Below are positions 42,713 through 50,600 of a stretch of 64,000 bases of DNA, in pieces; position 1 is the first letter of the stretch; every line of letters starts with the position of its first letter. Position numbers and translations under genes: made by a program. The DNA is taken from NCBI GenBank assembly GCA_040007095.1, contig JBDTVS010000111.1, forward strand, positions 106,444 to 170,443, written 5' to 3'. Source of the DNA: JBDTVS01 sp040007095 (GTDB lineage: Bacteria; Acidobacteriota; Vicinamibacteria; Vicinamibacterales; CAVVIG01). Under the pieces are notes generated by a model. It searched no databases. It was not told the DNA's origin and was given only the letters and a program-made list of their open reading frames with translations.

Positions 42713-43674
42713 CGGCGGAGCTCGCCGAGCGCGTCCTTGCGCGCGACCCGCGCGGGATCGCCCGCGCGATTTCGTGCGTGGAGAACGAGGGCGCGGCGGG
42801 CGCGGAACTGATGCGCGCCCTCTTCAGCCGAACGGGGCGCGCGTACCTCATCGGGATCACCGGTCCGCCTGGCGCGGGCAAGAGCACGCTCGTGGATCGG
42901 CTGATTACCCGGTATCGCCGCGACGGCTTGACCGTCGGCGTGCTGGCGGTCGATCCGACCAGCCCGTTCAGCGGGGGCGCGGTACTCGGCGACCGACTGC
43001 GGATGCCGTCGCATGCGACCGACGCGGGAGTGTTCATCCGCAGCATGGCGACGAGGGGACACCTCGGCGGACTGGCTCGGGCCACCGCCGCCGCCGCGCT
43101 CGTGCTCGACGCCGCCGGCACGGACCTGGTCATCATCGAAACGGTCGGCGTCGGTCAGGGCGAAGTGGACATCGTGCGCATCGCGGATGTCTCGATCGTC
43201 ACGCTGGTGCCGGGCGCTGGCGACGAAGTGCAGGCGCTCAAGGCCGGCATCATGGAGATTGCCGATATCTTCGTCGTCAACAAGGCAGATCGCGACGGCA
43301 GCGATCGTCTCGTCGCCGCCCTCGAGGCGAGTTTGTCGCTCCATGCGGCGGGGCCGCACGAATGGCGACCGCCGATCGTCCAGACGGTCGCGACCAGCGG
43401 CCTGGGGACCGACCAGCTCGTGGCAGCGATTGATCGGTTTCGTGCGGCGTCCAGCGCGTCCGGCCGGCGGCGTCTGCGCGACGAGTACCAATTGCGTGAG
43501 CGCCTGGCCGCGCGCGCGATCGAGTACGTCGAACGCGATGTCCTGCGCCCCGGCGAGCTCGACACCATCATCGACCGCATCGCGGCGCGCGAGCTCGATC
43601 CATATTCGGCGGCTGACGAGCTGTTGACACGAGCCGGATTGAAGCTCGGCGATTCCAGGCGCGACCTCAAGTGA
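42709..43674 (+). CDS. meaB: Methylmalonyl-CoA mutase-associated GTPase MeaB (ArgK family)
   Basis: 321 residues from ATG 42709. P-loop GITGPPGAGKSTLVDRLI, switch region LAVDPTSPFSGGAVLGDRLR, then DLVIIETVGVGQGEVDIVRI (Walker B, conserved ETVGVGQ), and NKxD motif FVVNKADRDGSDRL. Length is normal. It protects and reloads adenosylcobalamin in methylmalonyl-CoA mutase; the mutase itself is not in the window. Translationally coupled to the upstream acyl-CoA dehydrogenase; the epimerase gene follows after a repeat-rich spacer. Confidence 0.94.
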   Translation: MTAELAERVLARDPRGIARAISCVENEGAAGAELMRALFSRTGRAYLIGITGPPGAGKSTLVDRLITRYRRDGLTVGVLAVDPTSPFSGGAVLGDRLRMPSHATDAGVFIRSMATRGHLGGLARATAAAALVLDAAGTDLVIIETVGVGQGEVDIVRIADVSIVTLVPGAGDEVQALKAGIMEIADIFVVNKADRDGSDRLVAALEASLSLHAAGPHEWRPPIVQTVATSGLGTDQLVAAIDRFRAASSASGRRRLRDEYQLRERLAARAIEYVERDVLRPGELDTIIDRIAARELDPYSAADELLTRAGLKLGDSRRDLK

Positions 43675-43790
43675 GCCCTGAAACCCGAAACTGAGAACTC
43701 GAGCACGTTGCGAAATCAGACCATGAACCACAAAGGGCACAAAGATCACGAAGCAGACCAAGAGATTCTTTGTGTTCTTCAACGGTCGAG
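43675..43790. repeat. Repeat-rich spacer (ACCACAAAGGGCACAAAG type)
   Basis: Contains ACCACAAAGGGCACAAAGAT (from about 43728) and, after a short loop, TTCTTTGTGTTCTTC, an imperfect inverted repeat related in style to the CACGAAAACACGAAG elements. It directly precedes copy 3 of the CACCGAG hairpin repeat. Confidence 0.45.
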
Positions 43791-43890
43791 CGAACGTCAC
43801 CACCGAGATCGCCGAGATCACCGAGCAATGTTTCTCGTTCTTGCTCGGTGTGCTCGCTGTCCTCGGTGGTTGACGTGACACTGACACGAC
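43791..43890. repeat. Hairpin repeat, CACCGAGATCACCGAG type (copy 3)
   Basis: CGAACGTCACCACCGAGATC at the left and GTCCTCGGTGGTTGACGTGA at the right, with an inner GATCACCGAGCAA/TTGCTCGGTGTGCTC pair. This copy has the best-preserved stem of the three. It ends within 25 bp of the epimerase-MBL start codon, so it may affect its translation. Confidence 0.7.
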
Positions 43891-43913
43891 TGGAAGGTTG
43901 GAAGCATCCAGGA

Positions 43914-45215
43914 ATGAAGGCGATTCTCGATCACATCGGCATTGCGGTGGGGGACATCGAGGCCGCGCTGGCCTTTTACCGCGACGCGCTCGGTCTCGAG
44001 ATCGAGCCGCCTGAGGACGTCCCGTCGCAGCGTGTGAGGGCGCACTTCGTGGCTGTCGGCGAATCAAAGCTCGAATTGCTGCAGGCGACGGCGCCGGATT
44101 CGCCGATTGCCGCGTTCCTGAACAAGCGCGGGCCCGGCCTGCACCACATCACGCTGCGCGTCGAGGATCTCCAGGCAGCGCTGGCAGATCTGAAGTCTCG
44201 CGGCGCGCGACTCATCGACGAGACACCGCGCCACGGCGCGGAGGGGGCGATGGTCGCATTCATTCATCCCGCGACGGCCCATGGCGTATTGGTCGAGCTC
44301 AAACAAGCGGGCGTCGACCGTCGACCGTCCGCGGTCGAGGGCCGACAGGCGTCGAGCGACAGTCGTCAGTCCGCCGTTCGGCGCTTTGCCGTGGGTGAGC
44401 TGGAGCTCATCTCGGTCTGCGACGGATTCTTGCGCCTGGACGGTGGCGCCATGTTCGGTGTGGTGCCCAGGTCGTTGTGGGAACAGAAAGCGCCGCCAGA
44501 TGCGCGCAACCGCGTCACCCTCGCCATGCGACCCCTCATCGTCCGCGGCAGGCGGACCATGATCATCGACGCAGGCGTCGGCGACAAAGAGAGCGCGAAG
44601 TTTGCCGGGATTTACGGGCTCGACCGCCAACGCCATCTGGACCACACGCTGGCGGAAGCAGGACTGGGCGTCAACGATATCGACATCGTGCTGGCGACGC
44701 ACCTGCACTTCGATCACGCCGGTGGTTTTACCGTTCGTGATGCGGAAGGCCGGTTGCGCCCGCGCTTTCCACGCGCCCAGTACATCGTGCGGCGTGGTGA
44801 ATGGGAAGATGCGACGCATGTCAATGAGCGGAACCGGGCGAGTTATCTGGCCGACAACTATCTGCCGCTCGCGGAGGCCGGCGTACTCCAGTTGGTCGAC
44901 GACGACCAGACGATCATGCCGGGAGTCCGTGTGCGCAGGACCGGCGGACACACGATGCACCATCAGATGGTCCTCATCGAGTCGGGCGGCCAGGCGGCCG
45001 CCTTCGTGGCGGACTTGATCCCGACCACCGCGCATCTGCCCAACCCCTGGATCATGGGCTTCGATCTGTTTCCGCTCGATACGCTGACGGCGAAGAAGGC
45101 ATTCGTCAAGGAAGCGGTCGAGCGCCAGATGCTGATATTCTTCGAGCACGATCCGGCGCTCGCTGCCGGCTACATCACGGAAGACACCGGTAAGCGCCGC
45201 GTCGTGCCCGCCTGA
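43914..45215 (+). CDS. Methylmalonyl-CoA epimerase fused to a metallo-beta-lactamase-fold hydrolase
   Basis: 433 residues from ATG 43914; the open frame continues upstream through the repeat and is not credible there. Residues 1-135 are a complete VOC-fold epimerase: LDHIGIAVGDIEAALAFYRD, GESKLELLQATAPDSPIAAF, GPGLHHITLRVEDLQAALAD and the final HGVLVELKQ, with its metal-binding His and Glu. A linker of about 25 residues rich in Arg/Ser/Gln follows. From about residue 160 comes an MBL fold: VGELELISVCDGFLRLDGG, DIVLATHLHFDHAGGFTVRD (HxHxDH), RTGGHTMHHQMV, AAFVADLIPTTAHL, FFEHDPALAAGYI. The epimerase role fits the MeaB neighbour; what the hydrolase does there is unknown. Confidence 0.88.
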   Translation: MKAILDHIGIAVGDIEAALAFYRDALGLEIEPPEDVPSQRVRAHFVAVGESKLELLQATAPDSPIAAFLNKRGPGLHHITLRVEDLQAALADLKSRGARLIDETPRHGAEGAMVAFIHPATAHGVLVELKQAGVDRRPSAVEGRQASSDSRQSAVRRFAVGELELISVCDGFLRLDGGAMFGVVPRSLWEQKAPPDARNRVTLAMRPLIVRGRRTMIIDAGVGDKESAKFAGIYGLDRQRHLDHTLAEAGLGVNDIDIVLATHLHFDHAGGFTVRDAEGRLRPRFPRAQYIVRRGEWEDATHVNERNRASYLADNYLPLAEAGVLQLVDDDQTIMPGVRVRRTGGHTMHHQMVLIESGGQAAAFVADLIPTTAHLPNPWIMGFDLFPLDTLTAKKAFVKEAVERQMLIFFEHDPALAAGYITEDTGKRRVVPA

Positions 45216-45257
45216 TCAACCGTCACCGACGCCCGTCACGAGGAGCCCAGGATACGC

Positions 45258-46118
45258 ATGGACGTTCAAATCGGCATCATCGGCGGCAGTGGTCTGTACG
45301 ACATGGATGGCGTCACCGATCGCGAGGAAAGAACTGTCGTCACGCCGTTCGGCGAGCCATCCGGGCCCTACGTGCTCGGCACGCTGCGCGGCAAGCGGGT
45401 GGCGTTTCTGTCGCGCCACGGCGCCGGCCATCGCATTCTCCCATCGGAATTGAATTTCCGGGCCAATATCTACGGCTTCAAGGTGCTCGGCGTCGAGCGC
45501 ATCCTGTCGGCCAGCGCGGTCGGCAGCCTGAAGCAGGAGTATCGGCCGCTCGACATCCTCGTGCCCGATCAGTTTTTCGACCGCACCAAGGGCCGGATCA
45601 GTACATTCTTCGGCCGCGGGCTGGTAGCGCATGTCGCCTTCGCGCACCCGATCTGCCGCCATCTATCGTCCATCGTGGCCGATGCGGCGCAGGCCGTCGG
45701 CGCGACCGTCCATCGCGGCGGGACCTACGTCAACATGGAGGGGCCGCAGTTTTCGACGCTGGCCGAGTCGAAGCTGTATCGCGCCTGGGGAATGGACGTC
45801 ATCGGCATGACGAATCTGCAGGAAGCCAAGCTGGCGCGCGAAGCCGAGATCTGCTACTGCACGCTCGCCCTCGTGACCGACTACGACTGCTGGCACCCGG
45901 ACCACGACTCGGTGACCGTCGACCTGATTGTCGCGAACCTGATGCAGAACGCGGCCACCGCGCAGAAAGCGATCGCGGAGGCGATCGGCCGCATCGACGG
46001 ACTGCGGACCTGCGAATGTGCGACGGCGCTGGCCACGGCGCTCATTACTCGCCCGGATCTGGTACCCGAGCAGACCAGGCGCGAGCTCGAGCCGATCGTC
46101 GGAAAGTATCTCAAATAG
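45258..46118 (+). CDS. mtnP: S-methyl-5'-thioadenosine phosphorylase
   Basis: 286 residues. Phosphorylase motifs: IGIIGGSGLYDMDGV, FGEPSGPYVLGTLRGKRVAF, LSRHGAGHRILPSELNFRAN, YVNMEGPQFSTLAESKLYRA (substrate Met/Glu region), MDVIGMTNLQEAKLAREAEI and LVTDYDCWH. It cleaves methylthioadenosine with phosphate to adenine and methylthioribose-1-phosphate. Length and motifs are normal. A convergent adenosine kinase lies 470 bp downstream, so purine-salvage genes cluster here. Confidence 0.95.
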   Translation: MDVQIGIIGGSGLYDMDGVTDREERTVVTPFGEPSGPYVLGTLRGKRVAFLSRHGAGHRILPSELNFRANIYGFKVLGVERILSASAVGSLKQEYRPLDILVPDQFFDRTKGRISTFFGRGLVAHVAFAHPICRHLSSIVADAAQAVGATVHRGGTYVNMEGPQFSTLAESKLYRAWGMDVIGMTNLQEAKLAREAEICYCTLALVTDYDCWHPDHDSVTVDLIVANLMQNAATAQKAIAEAIGRIDGLRTCECATALATALITRPDLVPEQTRRELEPIVGKYLK

Positions 46119-46161
46119 GGAGCGCGGAGTTGAGGGCCGCCGATCGCGACCCCGACGGGCT

Positions 46162-46363
46162 AGTGTCCTGCGTCCGACGCTTTAGGACGTCTTCCGGGCG
46201 GGGGCATCCCTTCTCCACCCCAACGCGGGTGCCGCGTTGGGGACCCCGGGGCTGGCGGCGTTGCTCCTCCCTCAGATACTCCCGGTATCCTCGGTCGTCG
46301 CGCCTTGCCATGCGGGCGCCGCGCGCCGGAAGCCGCGTACTAAATCGTCGAACGCAGGACACT
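46162..46363. repeat. Cloverleaf-like inverted-repeat element, ~200 bp
   Basis: Terminal arms AGTGTCCTGCGTCCGACGCT (left start) and ATCGTCGAACGCAGGACACT (right end) pair over about 36 bases with a few mismatches. Inside are a perfect 11-bp stem CCCCAACGCGG/CCGCGTTGGGG and a small hairpin GATAC-TCCCG-GTATC, then GTCGCGCCTTGCCATGCGGG, which resembles the core of the 31563-31722 element. The same left end recurs at 63938-64000. No coding capacity. Confidence 0.75.
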
Positions 46364-46390
46364 GGTTTCTCGTGCTGGCTGTCGAGGAGC

Positions 46391-46470
46391 CAAAACGCAA
46401 CCACGAAAACACCAAGGCGCGAAAAAACGGCATGATCTGTCGACGTCGTGGCTTCGCTGTTTCGTGGTGG
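46391..46470. repeat. Hairpin repeat, CACGAAAACACGAAG type
   Basis: CAAAACGCAACCACGAAAAC at the left and GCTTCGCTGTTTCGTGGTGG at the right are imperfectly complementary. Related to 13877-13950. Confidence 0.5.
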
Positions 46471-46515
46471 CGGCGTAGAAACGACCGAGACACACCACTT
46501 GTGCCTTCCATTTGC

Positions 46516-46572
46516 ACGTAGTGTCGGCCTTCAGGCGGACCGTCGTAGTCCGGCTCACGCCGGACACTACGT
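46516..46572. repeat. 57-bp palindrome, GTAGTGTCCGGC type
   Basis: ACGTAGTGTCGGCCTTCAGG at the left and CTCACGCCGGACACTACGT at the right form an inverted repeat whose arms carry the element also found at 11061-11089. It stands 17 bp beyond the adenosine kinase stop, where it might terminate transcription. Confidence 0.6.
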
Positions 46573-46588
46573 ACAAATCGAAAACGCT

Positions 46589-47581
46589 CTAGCCCTTCGC
46601 GAGCGTTTCATCCCAGAACCGCTTGGTCCCTTGATGAAGACGGGCGCCGACCTGACTGATCACACGGTGCGCCAGGAAACCGGCGGCGCGGGCGGCCTGT
46701 TCCGGCCCGACGCCGTGCGTGATTCCGTACAGAAACGATCCGGCGAACATGTCTCCGGCCCCGGTCAAATCCTTCGGCTCGCTTGGAAACGCCGGCACGT
46801 GCGCTTCGACACCCGCATGCCGCACGTAGGCGCCGTGTGGACCGTTGGTGACCACCGCCGACGGGACGGTCCCTTTCAGCTCCTCGAACGCGTCCTTGGC
46901 CGTGCTCGCACCGGTAATCGAGCACGCTTCGGTCTCGTTGCAAAACAGCAAATCGGCGTGTTGTAGCGCCGCTCTCAGCGGCTCGCCGAACACCTGGGGG
47001 ATGAACGCGTCCGAACAGGTGATCACGATCTTGGTGCCGTGCTTCCGGGCGACTTTGACGGCCTCTTGAATGGCGGTCTGGCCGGTCTCCGGATTCGCGA
47101 ATACGTAGCCTTCAATGAACAGCCAATCGGCGTTCTTGATGCGCTCCTCGTCGACGTGGCGCGCCGAGAGGTGGCTCGCGACCGCCAGACATGTCCTCAT
47201 CGTGCGCTCGGCATCGGGCGTCACGATGCACACCGAGGTGCCGGTTGTCTCGTTGACGATGATCGGGTTGCCGATGTCGATGCCCAGCTCTTCGAACTCG
47301 TTCGCATAGAACAAACCGTAGCGGTCGTCCCCGACGCAGCCGATGAACGCGGCTTGTCCGCCGAGTTGGGAGAAGGCGATGATGGAATTCGCGACGGATC
47401 CGCCGCTCACGAGCTTCGGCTCGTGCTTCTGGTAGACGTCGAGGAGGCTCTTTTGCGCCGCCTGATCGACCAGGACCATGGTGCCGCGCTCGAATCCCAG
47501 GGATGCGAACTCCGGCTCGGAGACTTCCACGAAGATATCGACGATCGCATTACCCAGACCACAGACTTGAAATTGTTTCAT
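46589..47581 (-). CDS. Adenosine kinase / PfkB-family sugar kinase
   Basis: 330 residues. Ribokinase-fold motifs: GLGNAIVDIFVEVSEPEFAS, LVSGGSVANSIIAFSQLGGQ, AAFIGCVGDDRYGLFYANEF, VIVNETTGT-type segment, and the anion hole/catalytic DLTGAGDMFAGSFLYG with the general-base Asp. This arrangement is that of the adenosine-kinase-like PfkB branch. Probably phosphorylates adenosine or a related nucleoside; other sugar substrates are possible. Convergent with mtnP. Confidence 0.9.
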   Translation of the reverse strand: MKQFQVCGLGNAIVDIFVEVSEPEFASLGFERGTMVLVDQAAQKSLLDVYQKHEPKLVSGGSVANSIIAFSQLGGQAAFIGCVGDDRYGLFYANEFEELGIDIGNPIIVNETTGTSVCIVTPDAERTMRTCLAVASHLSARHVDEERIKNADWLFIEGYVFANPETGQTAIQEAVKVARKHGTKIVITCSDAFIPQVFGEPLRAALQHADLLFCNETEACSITGASTAKDAFEELKGTVPSAVVTNGPHGAYVRHAGVEAHVPAFPSEPKDLTGAGDMFAGSFLYGITHGVGPEQAARAAGFLAHRVISQVGARLHQGTKRFWDETLAKG

Positions 47582-47642
47582 GATGATGATGTTCGGTCGC
47601 TGCCCCCGCGCCTATCGCAGGTCGTTGAAATGATACACGCTG

Positions 47643-50600
47643 CTAGGGTCGCGCGGTCGATGCCGTGGCGGCCGGGGCCGGCGTGCTCGTCGCTGTCGTG
47701 GTCGGTGTCGTGCCAGCCGCCGGCGGCGCCAGTTGCAGCGCGTCGAAATCGACGAGCGCCAGGTCGTAGGCCAGGATCGCCGACAGCTCGTTCGTTTGCG
47801 CCTGCACCAGATCCCTCTGCGCCTGAATGACCAGGAAGTTCGTCGACAGGCCGACGTCGAGCCGCTTCTGCTCGGCGTCGAACCGCTGTTCGGCGAGATC
47901 GCGCGCGACCCGCGACGTCTGCACGCGCCGGGCGTTCATGCCGATCTTCCAGCCGGCATCTCGCACCTGCTGAATCACCTTCGCCTCTGCGCTTTTGAGC
48001 CGTTCTTCGGTTTGCGCGCTCTCGAGCCGCGCCCGGGCGTGGTTGGCTTCCTCCACGCCCTGGCCGATCGGATACGACACGCTCACCCCGACGTTCCACG
48101 TCGGATAATCGCGCCCGAACAACTGCCCGAGCACCGACCCGAACGGCGTCACGGCGCCCGATCCGACGATGGTGCCGGGGAACGCGCCTTCGCGCAGCAC
48201 CTGCGTGCCGCCGAGGCCGTTGGCCTGGTAGCTCGCGTTCACGCGGACATCCGGCAAACGTTGATTGTCCGTGAACTTGAGCGTCGTCTTCGATGTTTCG
48301 ATGTCTTTCCGCGCGCGGACCAGGTCGGTCCGCTCCCTCAGCGCAGTCGCGACGGCGGCGTCGGTGTCCGGGGCTCCCAATCCGACCGGCGGGGAATCAA
48401 CGGCGTCGAGCGTCACGGTCCACGCGTCGCGTTGCGTCGTATCCAGGATGAGCACCCGCAGCCGGTCCTCGGATTCCTTGACCGCAGTCTCCGTAATGAT
48501 GAGCTGTTCCTCGTTGCTCGCCAGCTCCGCCTGGGCCGACACCAGATCGATCGGCGGCGACGTGCCCACGTCGACCCGGGCCTTGTTCACACGCACCAAC
48601 TCCTGCACGAGCTCGACCGCCTTGCGGCGTGCGTCCACGTTGGCCTTCGCCGAGACCAGGTTCCAGTAGGCGCTCTTCACGTTCGCCGTCGTGCGCACGA
48701 CGCTTTCGCTCAAGCGCGTGCCGGCGATGTCGCGGTTGATCCGGCTGGTGATCAGCAGCTGACGTGCGGTGTCGACGTGAAAATCTCGAAGCAGCGGCTG
48801 TGAGAGGCTGAACAAGAGGCCGGACTGTAGCAGCGGGTTGTAGCTGTTGAGGAAGCTGTTGCTGTCGGTGTGGGTGGTGTTCCACGACACGTTGTAGCTC
48901 GTCCCGAACCGGGGCAGGCGCTGACCCAGCCCAGTATTGGTGGTCACCACGTCATTGCTGGTTGGCGTAGGCACCAGGAACCCCGCTGGCGGTTGCAGCT
49001 GGTTGTTGCGCTGCAGGTTCGTGTTGAACGTCGGCTTGAAGGCGCCGGTGGCTGCCGCCACACGCGTGTCGCTGATCTGAGGGTCGATTCGGTCGGCCTT
49101 GAGATCCGGGTTGTTCTCGAGCGCCAGGCGGACGGCCTCGTCCACGCTGAGACGCAGCGTCGCGGGCGTGTCAGCAGCCGACTGGGCCGACGCGGTGGCG
49201 GCGAGTCCCACCGCCAGGAGCACGAGCAGGGTGGTCTTGCCCAGATGGGCCGCAACCGCCGGTCGCGCCAGCCCAGGCTCGGCCGGCACTGCCTTCGCGC
49301 GACCGAACAGCTTCACTTTCGAGGCATCGTCGAAAAGCGAGTAGGCCACCGGGGTGACGAGCAGCGTCAGCACGAGAGCCAGCGACTGGCCCCCGAAGAT
49401 GACGAATCCGATCGCATGGTTGGTGCTCGAACCGATCCCCTTGGAGACGATGAGCGGGATCATCCCGGCGACGAAGGCGAGCGTGGTCATGAGAATCGGT
49501 CGCAGCCGGTCGCGGCTGGCCTGGACGACGGCGTCGTGAGTCGAGAGACCCCGCTCCTTGAGCTGGTTCGCGTGGTCGATTTGGAGGATCGAGTTCTTCT
49601 TCACGACCCCGAACAGCACCAGCAGGCCGAGTGCCGAGAAGATGTTCAGAGATTGCTGGAACACGATGATCGACAACAGCGCAAAGGGGAGCGTCAACGG
49701 CAGCGACAGCAGAATCGTGATCGGATGCAACCACGATTCGAACTGCGCCGCGAGAATCAGATACATGAACACCAACGACAGCACGAAGGCGAGGACGAAG
49801 TTCTGGGCGGTCCGTCCGAGCTCCTTCGATCGGCCCGCGAACACGCCCTGGTAGTCGCTGCCGGCGTTGAGCGAGCGGAACTCGGAAAGAATCGCGTTCT
49901 GGACCTCGGCCTGTGACGCCGCGGGCAACAGGTTGCAGAACACCGTCACCTGACGCTGCCGGGCGAGCCGGCTGATGTCCGACGGCGCCGTCCCGGGAGC
50001 GAAGCTGGCGACGTTGTCGAGCGAGACGCTGCCGAGCCTCGTAGACGGCACGGTCAGCGCCGCCATGGCTGATTCCGTCGTCCGGTTCTCGGCCCGCGCC
50101 CGGAGGTGCACTTCGTATTGCTCGCCGCCTTCGTTGTAGGTCGTCACCTGATCGCCGCCGACCAGCAGCCGCAGTGCCTCGGCGGCATCGCTGATCTGCA
50201 CGCCCAGGTCAGCGGCCTTCGGCCGATCGAGCCTCACCGAGATCTCGGGCTTGCCGACGTTCAGCGACGAGTCCAGGTCGACGACCCCCGGCAGCGCTTT
50301 GGCCCGGGTCATGAGCTGCCGGCTGATCGACTCGAGCTTGGTCAGATCGGGGCCGTTGATCACGAACTGGACGTCCGCGGCCTGAGCGCCGCCGCCGCCG
50401 ATCGTGGCGACCTGCTGGACGGATGTCCGCAGCCCGGGCGCGAGCGCCGGCAGGACCTCGTCGCGGACAATGCCCATGACGACAAACTGGTCGCGCTTGC
50501 GCTCCTCAATCGGGATCAGACGGACATAAATGGTGGCCAGGTTGCGGGTCTTCGCGGGATCTGCGCCCACGGTGACGAGCGTGTAGGCCACCTCCGGCGC

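Larger units (their letters stand above)
46119..46588. other. 470-bp repeat cluster between convergent genes
   Basis: No gene. The stretch is almost wholly built of dispersed repeats: a cloverleaf-like element (46162-46363), a CACGAAAACACCAAG hairpin (46391-46470) and a GTAGTGTC palindrome (46516-46572). Confidence 0.75.

Noticed and set aside
46119..46588. Possible CRISPR array in the repeat cluster
   Set aside because: The repeats are different inverted-repeat families, not regularly spaced direct repeats, and no cas gene is present.
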